Shown: piece after piece, positions 30,601 through 42,491 of the stretch
Layout of the letters: every line of letters starts with the position of its first letter
Position numbering within the stretch: position 1 is the first letter of the stretch
Assembly (NCBI RefSeq): GCF_035083965.1
Contig: NC_089724.1
Span: forward strand, 23,030,474 to 23,094,473
Direction of reading: 5' to 3'
Source: Branchiostoma lanceolatum
Taxonomy: Eukaryota; Chordata; Leptocardii; Amphioxiformes; Branchiostomatidae
DNA length: 64,000 nt
Position numbers and translations under genes: made by a program
Notes under the pieces: generated by a model
Database searches by the model: none
Told to the model about the DNA's origin: nothing
What the model saw: only the letters and a program-made list of their open reading frames with translations

Positions 30601-33600
30601 TTCTCTTTCCTCCAATTTTCAGATCATCCTGGCGGCATTTCTTAACCTGATTGGTCCTGTCCTGAGGGTGGTGAGTGCCATGCCGATAGACATGTCTGAC
30701 TCTGTACGCTTTCCCTTGCTGCTGATTGGTCAGACTGTTGCTGCCATCGCTCAGCCGTTCATCATAGAGTCTCCAGCCAAGGTGGCCGCTGTGTGGTTTG
30801 CACAAAATGAGCGGGCCACTGCCAACATGATTGGCTCCATGTGTGAGTATCAACTGTGTACTGGAACATGTTGTCTTATATGTATTATGGTTTGTTTTTC
30901 TTGATACAAACAATCAAGGTTTTCTTTGTAATGGGAGGCAAACCCACTTCGAGAATGTTTTGTACCCAGAAGTCACCCAAAGGAAAGTATTAAATCAAGT
31001 TCATTTAAAAAGTGCTGGACCAAATTTGACACATTAAGAGTAGAGTAAAGTAGAGTTTACAGTCAGGTAGGATGTTCTTCCAGAATTTTTTTAGATGTAG
31101 TTTGTATGGCATAACTCATATTGTTCTATCTTTTTTTCTTCAAGCGAATCCTCTTGGTCTGCTGCTGGCTAACGTCCTCTCCCCGGCTCTGATAACCACA
31201 GATAAGCACACTGCCACTGATTTTACACTGTTGGTAAGGGAGACATGTTTATGTGCTTCTCAGTTGATAGTTTCATGTTAAGTGAACTTTAACAAGTACA
31301 GTACTTTTTGATTAGAAATTTAAAATAAATTCAGCATAGAAAAATGATAGAAAACTGCCAATGTTGTCCACAACTTAACAAGACTGTCTGTGCTCTGTAG
31401 ACTGATTAGTGATGATGGCAATGATGATTTCTAGATTTTTTGTGTGGCTCAAATCAAACCACAAGTTTCTGTATTCTGTCATATTTTCCACAAGTCTCCA
31501 TTAGCAGTGACTTGTTAGTTTTTCCATTTTTTGGTGAAAGGTGTTTTTGCTTTGAAGAAAATATGTTTCATGAAAGTGTTACTACCCATGTTCTGACATT
31601 TCCAGCTGTCTTTGTACTGTGCTATCCCGCTGTTGGGTCTGCTGATGTCCTTATTTGGAGTGTGCAGTAGCGAACCCCCCTCCCCACCCACTGCCAGTGC
31701 AGCAGCAGAGTCTGAGTCATTCTTCCAGGGACTGAAGAAGGTGCTGACACTTAAAATATTCTGCTGTGTGTGAAGTGATCTTACGTAAATCAACATCTTT
31801 ATCTTATGCCTGTTATCATAACATTGACCATCTCCTAACTATCATGTTATGCTTGTCTACTTCAGTTTTGACAGAATGATCAATAGGAAAGCTGGGCATT
31901 TTATACACATAGCCACAGTAAGTCAGGACAGGTGCCCAGCCATCGCATGAGTTACATGGAAGTCGGATTAAAAACAAAGTTTTTATGGTTAATTATCAAT
32001 GGTACCACTACCAGGTGTACCAATAAGGGAACAGAACTGCTCACAACAGGTAGGCTACGTTAACTTAAGTTCGAATCATTCTGGATCAAAGTTGAACTGT
32101 AATTTCCAAGACCAAAAATTGGACTTACCCAAATAACACATAGCCTGATAAATTGTGCTCCTAGCGGCCAACCCGACTAACCAGCCCCCTAGAGGGTACC
32201 AATTAGCCCCTGGCAGCAAGAGGTTGCATAACACAAGCTTCACACTGTAGTTCATTTTATGTCTGTCTCATTTTCCCCTCCAGCTTGCGAGGAATCGTCA
32301 GTACTGGGTGTTGTGTGTGGTGTTTGGATCTGGGCTGGGCCTGTTCAGCACCCTGACCACCATACTGGAGCAGGTGCTCTGTCCCAGGGGATATGATGAT
32401 GTAAGTCTGAGGTCGTTTGTTTCTGATTACGCATTGCTGAAAAATCTTCAGATTCTTTGAAACAATCTTCAGATTCTTTAAAACAATCTTCAGACTCTTT
32501 GAAACAATCTACAGATTTTCAGATTTTCACAAATTTGAAGATTTTTCTATTCTCAACTACGTGTGACAACTCATTATGATCTGTTAAGTGGCATGGAATT
32601 TTTTCCACAATATATCAACTTTGTAAATATAAGCTGTAGAGGGCTACAAACATTTGTCCGAAGTGCAATATTTAGTCCAAAATTAATCTGGAGTGTGTTA
32701 TACCCTCATAGTCTCCCTCCCAAGTCATGCCATAGTCATAACACTGGACGCATAGTCTCTGTCCATGGAATGAAGTATGAAGAATGCCTTGTCTGTCCTG
32801 GGCTGGGATTAACTGTAATCCAGTCTTTTCCAGTTTTCTTCTTTTTTTCTTCTTATATGGAAATATTAGAAGGTGACTTAAAAAATTCACCCATCGACAC
32901 TGCACTTTATAATATACATTTTTGTGTTTATAAACCTAAAATGTTTTGAATGAATTTTTATTTTTTCATGTTATCATTTTTTTTTTGGAGGAGGCCTTAC
33001 CCTGATTAGTAACACATGCTCAGATTTTGTGAAACCTCTGGATTCAGATCCAGATTGCAAGGTAAGACTATTCACCAACCCTTCTTTCAAATAGTAGAAT
33101 ACACACATCCTACTGTAGTAATGACCATTGGACATAAGTGTATGTAGGACATGATGCTACCTTTGCTAAGCTGTCTTGCAATATTGTCCTGCCATGTATA
33201 CAAGTTATGAAGGTATTGCTATATGATATGATAAAGTCCTGTCCTGTCCTTGTTTTACAGAGTATATCTGGCCTGTGTGCAGCTCTGATGATCATCTGTG
33301 GGGTGGTCGGGGCTGGCGTGGCCGGAGTCTTTGTAGACAAGACTAAAATGTTTCAAGAAGTAGTAAAAGTCTCATATGCCATAGCAGGGATTGGGTTCGT
33401 TATACTTGCTATTGTAAGTATGGTTCCATCCTACAACTCTTTAAGCACATTTGACAAGTTGACTGTTAAGTTGGTGACCAATAATTTTTGTGTAACCTTA
33501 AATTGCATTTGAAAACAAGGAAACAAATATTTTGCCTAATGTTTGAGGCATATCAGCTTATGTTACATATTTAGATTATCTGCTTTTATTACCAGAATTA

Positions 33601-34721
33601 TACAATGTGTTGAGATTGTATGGACTGTCTGCCTTCTGTTCAATCTCAATGGCTTTTCTGTATTTTCCCCACCAGCTGTCCAGGTACAGGAACCTAGATG
33701 CAGTAATGGTGGTAGCAGCAGGGATTTTTGGCTTCTTTGGGTTTGCCCTGTATCCCATCAGCCTGGAGCTGGCTGTGGAGGTCGCCTACCCCGTTGCCGA
33801 GGCAACCAGTGCTGGGCTTCTGGTGGTTTCTGGGTATGGAGATTTTCAGGTTACTCTTGTATTTGAACTGTTGATAACCCTGTTGTTGTTACATGTCATA
33901 TTTCACTCCAGTTGAACACTTTTGCACTCTACATCTTTTCATCCAACCACTTTTATTTTCTGTCAACCTTCTTTCACAAATAAAGCTTCCCCACTTTCAT
34001 CCCATCATACTATCTGTTTCATCCCCCACCCATAAAGAAGGGTGATGTGATCCACTTGTTATGATCCAAGCAGAAGTAGCAGAGTTTCCTGTTGCTGTCA
34101 GCATGACTGACAGGAACTGTTTGTCCTTCCAGCCAAATTCAGGGTATCATACTGGTGTTCCTGGCCCAGGCGCTGGCCCTGCCTCTCTCTGGTGCGGACG
34201 CCCCCTTTGCCAACTGTGGGACCAACGGTGACATTGTGCCTCAGGACAACACAGGTCTGTCGTAGTGTAACAAATAACTTTCTTCTGATTAAACTTACAA
34301 CACTTACAAAAAAAGTTAGGTGTGACAGGTCGTTCAGTGTAATATAACCAGCTGCTGCTGCGCCGCACACCTGCGAAGCTGGTGTGTTACGCCGAATGGC
34401 AGTTATACCGGCTATATAGATACAGATATAGAAACTGAACTCTCGACCCCCTGGTCCAAAACCAGGGTTGCTTACCGCTGTAGTATGTATGCTACCATGA
34501 TGTATATCATAGGTTGCTTGACTCCAGTGGGAGGGTTGGAGGATTCCATTAATGCTTCTCCTTTGCTCCCCCTAGTGACCATGCTGGTGTTTGCAGGGAT
34601 CAGCTGTGTGGCTGGGGTGGTGCAAATCATTTTCCTCCACCCCGAGTACAAGAGACTCAAGGCAGAGAGGGAAGAGGCTGAAGCTTCCAAAGCTCCCACG
34701 TACAACGGAGTCACTATCTGA
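27662..34721 (+). CDS. SLC49A3: SLC49A3/MFSD7-like major facilitator transporter, complete, 10 exons
   Basis: Exons: 27662-27805, 30032-30190, 30623-30842, 31145-31233, 31606-31740, 32284-32400, 33261-33413, 33676-33833, 34133-34254, 34576-34721. Joined they give 480 aa with matching phases. Conserved family blocks include RRWYILAVLCLLNLSNGT, WLSFAPIAD, NWLSLVYM, SPAKVAAVWF, ERATANMIGSM, NPLGLLLANVLSP and ELAVEVAYPVAEATSAG. Hydrophobic stretches fit the 12 membrane helices of an MFS carrier. The SLC49 family also contains the FLVCR heme/choline carriers; this branch has no firmly established substrate. The start is the first ATG, just before a short cytosolic N-terminus. The exon 5 donor (AAG then GTGCTG) is weak but needed for homology. 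The true start of exon 10 (34576) is chosen by phase over a longer open frame from 34485. Confidence 0.93.
28017..28044. repeat. Perfect 28-bp palindrome with CAAGGAGGTTA arms
   Basis: Arms CAAGGAGGTTAAAT and ATTTAACCTCCTTG meet with no loop. A similar but imperfect palindrome with the same CAAGGAGGT ends lies at 53402-53432, and a half-site (CAAGGAGGTTTTAT) lies at about 55363. It looks like a short repeat family. Confidence 0.7.
28260..28440 (+). repeat. Degenerate TTACCGTTAAGCGTTATCGG repeats, left block
   Basis: Several diverged units of about 25 bp carry the core ACCGTTAAGCGTTAT, for example near 28295, 28320, 28350 and 28400. A cleaner block of the same repeat is at 29178-29265. The two blocks bracket the larger tandem array at 28440-29010. 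Confidence 0.65.
28440..29010 (+). repeat. Tandem array of units of about 175 bp, about 3.3 copies
   Basis: Units begin near 28442, 28603, 28782 and 28959 with versions of CAGGAAATAGCGTTTCAG, followed by GGTCAAGATTTCAAAATTTTC. Each full unit later has CAAGCTGAAACT and AAACTTACCTTAC-like words. Spacings are about 161, 179 and 177 bp. It lies in SLC49A3 intron 1, with no coding potential seen. Confidence 0.7.
29178..29265 (+). repeat. ATTTACCGTTAAGCGTT repeats, right block
   Basis: Three close copies of TGAATTTACCGTTAAGCGTT, the first two followed by ATCGGC, spaced about 27-28 bp apart. This is the same family as 28260-28440. Confidence 0.75.
29310..29987. mobile_element. Foldback/MULE-like non-autonomous element with long TIRs and 9-bp TSD
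   Basis: The terminal inverted repeats are about 165-175 bp (29310-29473 and about 29815-29987). They begin GGTATGCCTAAACACC and share blocks such as ATTATTTGACGTTCTGG and AATTATGAATGCAAAACAAG. The right arm has one extra 12-bp ACCTCATCCG-type unit. TTGAAGAAA flanks the element on both sides (29301-29309 and 29988-29996), a 9-bp target duplication. Long TIRs plus 9-bp duplications are typical of Mutator-like elements. The 680-bp interior has no transposase and holds a 13-bp minisatellite. It ends 45 bp before SLC49A3 exon 2, close to the branch-point zone. Confidence 0.8.
29548..29651 (+). repeat. 13-bp minisatellite, 8 units
   Basis: Eight uninterrupted copies of TGTGTACAGTTAC; the last differs at one base. 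The array lies inside the foldback element. The repeating open frame it creates (VYSYCVQLLCT) is an artefact of the 13-bp period. Confidence 0.95.
32440..32515 (+). repeat. 21-bp tandem repeat in SLC49A3 intron 6
   Basis: Three to four copies of AATCTTCAGATTCTTTGAAAC with single-base differences, just after the exon 6 donor. Confidence 0.8.
34315..34432 (+). mobile_element. CR1-like LINE 3' fragment in SLC49A3 intron 9
   Basis: About 118 bp closely resemble the 3' UTR of the LINE at 5851-8300 in the opposite orientation. Shared blocks include TGCGAAGCTGGTGTGTTACG and TATACCGGCTATATAGATAC, and both end in GATACA-type units. It is an extremely 5'-truncated insertion of the same family. Confidence 0.85.
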
Positions 34722-36885
34722 GATTAGTTAGACCTCCTCTATGTGGCATATTCACGCTGGTATAATGACGATGAAGGTCAGATGTGGTTATCACCATGAC
34801 TTGAAATGACAGACTAATATTTACATTTATAACTACCATGGATACTGTAATTTATTCATACATGTACAATGATGTAAATATACCTCAAGAGCACTAAAAT
34901 TTCAACTCAGGGTTTTTACAAGAAATGTATAGAAATATGTGCATTTTTGTATCACCACAAGTGTCCAGTTAAGGAGAAATAAGTGGTAGTTAGGACAATA
35001 TGGTTGATGATGGTCCAAGAGGCAGAAGGTTGATTGTAATTTATGATATAAAGCATGTACAGTAATGCTCACATATAACATGTTAATATAATTGAATTGC
35101 AATACATGTTTTGTAATTTTTTAACTGTGAATGAATATTGACATTTTTATATTGGATTATTATTTTCATTAAGGAAACCTCTTGAAGATGTTTCAAATCT
35201 GTGATTGCTTTTCGCAGTCTTGCAGCTAATTGACAGAGCCGCTAATTACATACACACTTACTGCATACTATGATTCAGGAATTTTATCCAGTATAGCAGC
35301 AACATTTTTGTTGACTAAATACATGTAAAATGTCATTATGTTTGAATGTCTTAAAATTAAAAGGCAAATTGCTGTATTGTAGAAAAGGAAAAGAAATAGA
35401 CATTTTCATTGATGATCAGGGTGTCTGACTTTTTATTCAGTGTATCTGCCACGAACATCCCCTCTGCCTGGCCACTTGTGCTACAGTATTAAATGTAGCG
35501 TCACTCAAGCGATGTCCTGGACAAAGTAGTAGCCATATCTCGTATGTCATTTTCTTACAACAGAAGCTGCCAAGGACTTCAAAGACGAAACATCTCATAA
35601 TTTTTTCAAAGACAATTATACACTCTGTAAATGTAACGTAACTCTTAAGTATGTGAGTTCACTACGCCCTGTCAGTGTCAGTTGTCCCTGGCCATTTGTT
35701 GCTTCTGCAACGTTCTGACCCTTGTGGGAAACTTTTGTAAATTGTAAAAGAATAACATGTTGTTTTCAATGTCATGCATGAAAACTCTATACGTTAGCTG
35801 TCACATAAACAACACAGTACATGGACAGGTGCTCTGTTTTGTACACGTAGGAGGTTAATGACCGGTGAGTCATCCTTGAGGATCAAGCCAGATGACAATC
35901 ATTTCCTGATGAAAGGTTACCATCTACGTTGTTCCATTGTTTACATACAACATAAACAGACACACAATGAAAGATAAGTACCGACCTACGCATTACCTTG
36001 TGTTCAACAACGTTAGTTGTGACGAATTAAAATAAAAAGAAAATATTTCTGCTTGGAGGGTTGAGAAATATCTTAAAACTCCAAAGATCTAGATTTTGAC
36101 AAACGTATTTCCAGATTTTGACACTGAACAAGTTTCACCATCATGGTAATGTAACACTCAGGTGAATCCTTGATGATATCTAGCTGTCTAATGTACGATA
36201 CACATCACTATATACGATACACATCACTATAATCCTTAAGTTGTAAGCCAGCGGTAGTACACATCACGGTAATCCTTAAGTTGTAAGCCTTTGTAATATG
36301 CATATCAATCCTCGAAGACGGGGAATGAGCCAGCGAGAGAGATGTTATTCAGTGTTGTGTATGCTATAAAATACTTTACATTTGTATGATATGCCGGTAC
36401 AATCTATCATCTTTTTGTATGATAAAGAAAATCCGTAAACACGGGTCTTTGTTGTGGCGCTATCCACATGAAATTCAAAATACCGGTAGAGACAAGATTC
36501 CATTCATTGTACGCTTATATAACAAACTTTTTTCCACATCCGTCTACCAATCGGACGTTAACACTTGCAGGTTATAGGGGAATCTGTGCGATACGACTTA
36601 AAGATGTTAAATCTTGACCATGCATTTCTGATTCCACGTTGCGTTGTTTTGTTGGTAAACTACAACAGCTCGATGGAGTCCACACCTCCAAGTCCAGCTT
36701 CTCGGTTTGAAATGAGCGTAGATGAACTTACACGCCCTTTATTGGAAATGGAATGTCCCAGTGTCCGTGTCCGAAAGTCTTGGTTTCCAGGACAGGTTTG
36801 CCACATCATTCACCAAGAAACTCCCACCCGGACCACCAAAGACTGGGCACTGATCTGACCGGACAACCATCAGCACACGGTGAAA
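34722..36885. other. SLC49A3 3' UTR, then intergenic region upstream of lectin-like gene 1
   Basis: No further exon of SLC49A3 is expected after its stop. Around 36191-36290 two short motifs are tandemly duplicated (TACGATACACATCACTATA and TAATCCTTAAGTTGTAAGCC). An open frame at 36673-36858 starts MESTPPSPASRFEM but has no supported continuation, so it is treated as 5' flank or UTR of the next gene. Confidence 0.4.
36191..36290 (+). repeat. Duplicated short motifs
   Basis: TACGATACACATCACTATA occurs twice in succession. The phrase TAATCCTTAAGTTGTAAGCC then occurs twice, about 45 bp apart. The array is local and noncoding. Confidence 0.7.
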
Positions 36886-39800
36886 ATGGCTCTAGGACGG
36901 ACTTGTGTCACTTTGGGGGTACTTTTGGTCGTGACTGCCTCAAAGGCAATACCAATACTGGTACTTTTGCTTTTTTTCTGTGAACTTTTAGATACTTTGT
37001 TCTTTGTGATATTTTCATGATCTTTTATTTATATGGTCGTTTCTCTTGTGTTCCACCCTGGAGACATTAATTGAAGAGATACTTGGCACTTAAATACATA
37101 TACTTCGCTAGCGTGAAAAAGTGGACTGATATATGTAGTTGCTTAACGAAAGTCGTGACAATTTTGCGATTGTAATAATCGAGTCATTTTGTTGACGACG
37201 TGAGACACCCAGATGGGTCGGGGTCGACCCGCGCTCATCCACGTACGCACTTACGCGTGTGCGTTAATCTCCAAGCAGATGTTGGGATGAAGATCGTAAC
37301 TTTCTCTGGATTATGTCTAACCAGAAATGGGTCCAGAAATTCCGAACCATCGTGAAATATTAACCCTATTCATTTTGACACTAGGTTCACATTTCATTGT
37401 GACCAGTAGTAAGTTGTTGTTTTTTTCATTGAGGGCTTATAGATTTATGATTTTATCTTATTTCAAAATTTAGCAATATCATGCAATTTGACTGCGAATC
37501 TTGAATACGCCAGACTTAAAATGCTAAAGAGGAATTACGCTTGAGAAAAGGAATGGCCAGGTATCAATCGACTAAGTTTGAAGCCAACCCCGTGTGAAAA
37601 ATGGAGTCTTATTGCCCGAAACCGAATTCTTGGCAGATCATCTTTGTAAACGTGGCCTTAAATTTGTTACTAGGCAATGTTACAAGATCAAGGAACAAAA
37701 GTATGCCCTGTCACCATGCAGGGGTCTTTCTTTAGAATCTACAAACAAATGTATTCGAATCAGTTGGAAGTTATTTTGTTGGTATTTCGTGGTCTGAAGT
37801 TCCTGCGTTTCGCACGGCTCTCTATAATGGTGCGCTATTTCTCGAGGCTACCCTTCCGCACAAACACCAGTTTCGAGAAGGTCTGCTTCCTCCATATGCA
37901 ACGCTGTCAGAGATCATACGAAGAGCTTTCGGGGCCTACCCGAATACTGTAAGCCGCGGTGGGAAACCTCTGCATGGGGGAATGGCAGATATACCTAGAA
38001 CACGTAGACCATGGAACGCACTGCCAGCCTCGGCTTTCCCGGTTATTCCAAATGTGAACACTTTCAAGACTGCAGTAAACAGAGTTCCTTTAAACCCCTC
38101 ATAGTTAATCCTATCGTACTTATTGTTGTATACTGTAATATTATGATATTGTGATGATGATGATAATATTGATGACAGCGGATGACAAAATGTAAATTTG
38201 AGGCAAGATTGTGATTTGATTCTCTTTTGTGTATTGTTTTTTTTATTTGTATGATTATGATGTACGAGCCGCCTTTCTTCGTAAAATCGACAACATCAGG
38301 CTGACGAATTGATTAAAAGGTTTTAAAAAAAGACGGCCAAGAGTTTAAAAAGGTGCACTACTACATAAATGAACTGAATTTTGCAAAAACACGCTTAAAA
38401 CACTAATACTGAGCCGGATACTTACACCTGCTTGGAGAAGAGCTTCTCTTAGAGAGAGCGACGTGACACGTCACAAGCTTCCGCCAGTTGCCATGAGAGT
38501 CGTGGGGCGCTCAGTTCCGCTAGGGGGCGCTGTTGAAGTGCTTGGTTTTGCTCGTATACAATGTATGTACATGGTGCACTGAACGGATGGATGTTGTTGC
38601 TAGGGTTGACTGCCTCGCATGTTTTCATGGCGTATTCAGCAACAAAATTAACGCCACTGACACGAAAAACACAATTGTTTGCGTTCTAAAAAGAACGATG
38701 TAGCTAGTTTGTACTGAAAGTTAAGAGATGTCCCATGATCGAGTCACCGGATATGGTTCTAGTCTCCACCAGACTAACCACGCCGGCTTTAGGGAGAATA
38801 TATCTGTTCCTCGCCGAATCAAGTCCCTGAATACTAATTGCTTTGAGTCCCATTTACAAAGATATCGTGATCAAACTTTTGAAAGCGGACACGGAATATA
38901 TCATTTAATGTTTTGATGCAGCGAAAAGTATTTGTCATTTTCTTTTGATGTTTAGTTATCAAAACATCTAAACTGAGCATAATCTTACCAATATCTTGAC
39001 CCTAGAGCATCATGTAAGATTATGGAAATTGTATCCTTATTGACCCACCAAATAAACGCTTTGATCTCTGCAGTACTGCGTCATTCATCCAAAATGATAT
39101 CAATTGTTTTGATCGCCTATATAGCCGGATGCGTATTAGTGCAAATCCTTATTACATCGATCGTTGAAAACAGTGAGACCAGATACATTTAACTAGAAGA
39201 GGGCCCCCTCCTTCATTCCAAATAGGGGCTGTGCAGTAAGAATTGTTGTAGAGGGAACTGGAAACATGTTGTAGCGGAATGTATTGGGAAACTCCTCGCT
39301 TTTGGTTTTGGTCTTGAAACTCTACTACTTTTAATCGACGAGGCTGCAGTTTCACAATACCATCTCAAGTATATGCTGAAATGAGGACGTAATAGTGCGC
39401 AACTGTTTCTCACAGAATGGTGGGTGTGCGATGCCGTACGTTCTCAACACTGAAGGAAATGCACCGGCCAAGTACGAAGAGGACGCCTCGGGACGTAAGC
39501 ACGGCCCTTATTTGTGCTGTTCCCGTACAATGTAATTGCACACTATCAAAAAAACGACTTAATGTAACATTGAATGGCAGAAATGCTGAACACAGTGAAT
39601 AAGGAACTGTCACTGCCTACCACAGACATTATATGTACGATGTATGATGCGGAGTAATTAGATAATTTCTTTCGATTGGCATTTTATGTGAATAGCATTT
39701 TTTTCATCATCATCATCATCATCGGTCGGTCGCGCAGCAGCCGATCACACGTCCTCTCCACATCCGCCGAGTTCATCACTTTGTCCGTCTTATAAGACAT

Positions 39801-40776
39801 CTAAGATTTTGTCGCCTTTCGCAGAATACACGTGTCCCAAGGGCTACCAGCAGTATGGCGATCTCTGCACCAAGGTACTTGCATTCGGAAAATCCTACTC
39901 AAACCCACCGGAGATTATGGAAATGGATTTTGCAACAGCAAAGACGAAATGCGAAGGCCTTGGAGCTAAAGTAAGCATCGCATCCATGAGAGACCTTGCC
40001 AACCCAAACATCATGAAGGCGACAGAGGATTGTCTCACGGATCCGCTGTAATATACTCTTTAAGTTGTCTCCTTCTTCCCAAACAATGACCATCTATTGC
40101 TTAATATGAATGGATGTGTTATATCATATTTCTAAATATTTTGTTATCTTGAATTGATTATTGAGCTCTGATACCTACTTGGATTCATTTTCTGCCCCTT
40201 TCTTTTTTCAGGCATGGCCAAGCAGACCGTGACTTGCTGGTAAGTTCCTGTTCCAGGAAACACACACTTATGAACTGTGAATATCTCTGAATATCTACTA
40301 GCGATCAAAGACCTCATCATTGAAAGACTATGTCATTGATTTGTTAGTACTAATGCGATTCTGTATTCATGTGAACTGAACTTTTCCCCAAAATGCGTCT
40401 CTTCATTTATCCATTAACTTCTTGAAAGAAGAGGGGAGAGAAAACCTTATCATTCAGATTTTATCTTACAAAACTTACGACATATCTATATGTGAGCTGA
40501 ATCAATGTACTTTATTGCTTTTGTTTGCACTTTCTCATCAGACTAAAGTTTGCCAGTGTGGATTTCATTATTACAACTTTTTATGTTATGAAATTAGATA
40601 TAATTGATGCCAGGAGACGACTGAATAACCAGAGAATAGATGGTCTAACGTTACCTGCAATGTTCTTTGAAACCATATTTTTTCAAAACGCGCAGCTCTC
40701 AAACGCTTACTTTATTCCTGAGCCAGCAGTCGACTTCATTGTTTTCAGCTGAGTATCTTTTTACAGCAGCCTACAT

Positions 40777-40810
<34 letters not shown>

Positions 40811-40970
40811 TAATCAATCATTATTTCCTTTCGTCCCTCTCCGTTAGATGGATGACAGCAATAGCTGTGTGCGTCTGGTTTCTGGCGAGTGGGGGCAGCA
40901 GTTCCGCGCATGTCCCTGTCGTGCCAAACGCAACAAGATGATCATCTGCTTCCTCACTCAGGAGGCCTAG
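36886..40970 (+). CDS. Secreted cysteine-rich (C-type-lectin-like) protein, paralogue 1, 5 exons
   Basis: Exons: 36886-36960 (signal peptide MALGRTCVTLGVLLVVTASK), 39416-39494, 39825-40047, 40212-40239, 40848-40970. Joined they give 175 aa; intron phases are 0, 1, 2, 0, as in both paralogues. The mature part has CAMPYVL, then CPKGYQQYGDLC, A-x3-C-EGLGA, a Leu-Leu exon end, NSCV, W-G-Q-Q and C-x-C...MIIC. This order of cysteines and the ICx ending recall a C-type-lectin-like domain, but the WIGL core and the EPN/QPD and WND sugar-binding motifs are absent. Ca2+-dependent carbohydrate binding is therefore doubtful. Exon 1 lies 2.45 kb upstream and was chosen because it matches paralogue 3's signal exon (MALGR) and phase. 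Intron 1 holds a LINE tail. Function unknown; extracellular by signal peptide. Confidence 0.75.
37840..38340 (+). mobile_element. Probable LINE 3'-end fragment in intron 1 of paralogue 1
   Basis: A reading frame ending at 38103 finishes RPWNALPASAFPVIPNVNTF and then KTAVNRVPL, the kind of last block found at the C-terminus of LINE reverse transcriptases. It is followed by about 230 bp of AT-rich UTR-like sequence with TGTACGAGCCGC and a terminal A-rich run. No catalytic RT motif remains. Assigned by resemblance to the C-terminal block of the LINE at 5.9-8.3 kb; it could be another family. Confidence 0.45.
39707..39723 (+). repeat. CAT trinucleotide microsatellite
   Basis: Five to six CAT units just upstream of exon 3 of paralogue 1. 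Confidence 0.8.
40777..40822 (+). repeat. ATCA microsatellite next to an acceptor
   Basis: About eleven ATCA units with one TTAA interruption, ending about 25 bp before the acceptor of exon 5 of paralogue 1. Length variation here could affect the branch-point and pyrimidine-tract zone. Confidence 0.9.
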
Positions 40971-41141
40971 TCCCCTACACAGGGCCGGGGTGAGCGACCA
41001 TCAATACCCGACACGACCAAGAACTGGGGGCGAGGTTGATAAATCGTGCAGAACTTGTGTAGAAAGATATAGAAATTTAAAGCATATATCAGAGGGAAAA
41101 GACTTAGCTTAGCGACAGTGCCCATATCTGCAGGGCGGAGA

Positions 41142-41326
41142 GTCAATACATATGGTTGACGGATGTAAAGCAAGAGTATTGACTTAAGTAGTCTATGTAA
41201 CGGAGGCAAATTGTGATCATACTTGACGAGCGTCGTAAGAAGAAGTAAGGAAATCACAAGTTAGTAGAGATCAGTCTCTAAGATGATGCCACTGTCTAGC
41301 CACCTTAACTGCGAAGGCTTGGAGAA
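41142..41326 (+). repeat. 3' UTR homology arm of paralogue 1
   Basis: This arm is similar over about 185 bp to the reverse complement of 42578-42760, with an exact run of about 31 bp containing GGAAATCACAAGTTAGTAGA. The arm starts about 170 bp after the stop of paralogue 1. Confidence 0.8.
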
Positions 41327-41362
41327 GCTACGATGACGCCAAATGTGACGACATAGCAAACT

Positions 41363-41368
41363 AATAAA
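41363..41368 (+). terminator. Candidate poly(A) signal, paralogue 1
   Basis: AATAAA 393 nt after the stop codon. It would place the shared homology arm inside the 3' UTR. Confidence 0.35.
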
Positions 41369-42135
41369 CAAAACGACACTAAGAGTTTGTCTCAGTGTTT
41401 ATTTTAAGAGACTGTTATCGAAGGCGTCAAGGAAAAAGCTTGAGAAGCAAAGAGAAGAGAGAGGGAGGAAACCAAAGAGCCGGCAAGAGAGAAAGGGAGA
41501 CGAATTACGTAGGAAAAAACACAGTGTTGTCTACCCTGTGTGGTAACTATGATAGGATTTAGGTGTGTGATATACTGAAAATAGATAAATAGAAATGAAC
41601 TGATAGTAACGTTGGTGTTGTGATGCCAAATGACGCCCTCTAGCGGTTCGCCATCTTGCTGTATGGATAACATGCCCGTTCTCCTGGATTTCGGCTGGCT
41701 TTCCCGACAGCAAAAGAAATGCCCCTGTCTTTGAGGGACACAATCAGTACCTAGTCGTCAGCCCTTTGGAATTAAGAAACCACTGCCAAACAAGAGTTCG
41801 AAGACCTCATACCTCCATGAAATATTTTAATCACGCAAATGATTTCCACATTTACATGCATAGTGACTACACATGTCACAAGTATAGAATTCGCGTCATG
41901 ATCTATGGCACTATTGCAAATTAGGCCCTTATTTCCATAATTGGTATCAAGACCATAGCAGGAAAAAAAGATGCAAAAACTGGAAGTTCTGCTGGAGTGC
42001 CAACGAAAGCCGCGGGATTGGGGAAAAGCTGATCTTGACCGTCGCCTTCTCAAGACCCACCACATACCAAAATAGCATCACAATCAATCCAAGTGATCTT
42101 GACTTAAGTTATACTAACCACAAATGTCCGGGAAA

Positions 42136-42198
42136 ACAGACAGACAGACACAGAGACACACTCACATACACACACACAGACAGACAGACACACACACC

Positions 42199-42237
<39 letters not shown>

Positions 42238-42238
42238 T
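42136..42238 (+). repeat. CA/CAGA microsatellite
   Basis: ACAGACAG units grade into about 20 uninterrupted CA dinucleotides. It produces spurious open frames of THTHTH/VCVCVC type on both strands. Confidence 0.95.
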
Positions 42239-42491
42239 GTGATCAGGCCTGTCTTCGCCCTACAGCACCAATATCTGGTGAAATCATAACAACTCAAGTC
42301 ATACTTTGGCAACGCCCAACCATACAATTGTAGCAGTCACATTTAACGTGGGCGAACCAAAATATTTTTGACAGGACGAAAATTATACAAGCAACGTTGT
42401 TTATAACATTTTACCCATGCTAATTACCCCGCATTGTGCCTCAAAAACATATTTTCACACAAGACGCAGATAAGTCCTGTTTTTAATCATT

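Noticed and set aside
34485-34575. Upstream extension of the last SLC49A3 exon frame
   Set aside because: The acceptor at 34575 restores phase with exon 9 and the family alignment; the extension would not.
36565-36858. Open frame containing MESTPPSPASRFEM
   Set aside because: Plausible start but no donor leads to a compatible exon; the signal-peptide start at 36886, matched to paralogue 3, explains the locus better.
38563-38690. Alternative signal-like start (GWMLLLGLTASHVFMA) for paralogue 1
   Set aside because: No usable phase-0 donor follows; the MALGR exon at 36886 matches the family and has a phase-0 donor.
39093-39176. Hydrophobic frame MISIVLIAYIAGC as exon 1 of paralogue 1
   Set aside because: Its only good donor (GTGAGA) gives phase 1, incompatible with exon 2.
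42109-42333. THTHTH and VCVCVC open frames
   Set aside because: Produced by the CA microsatellite.
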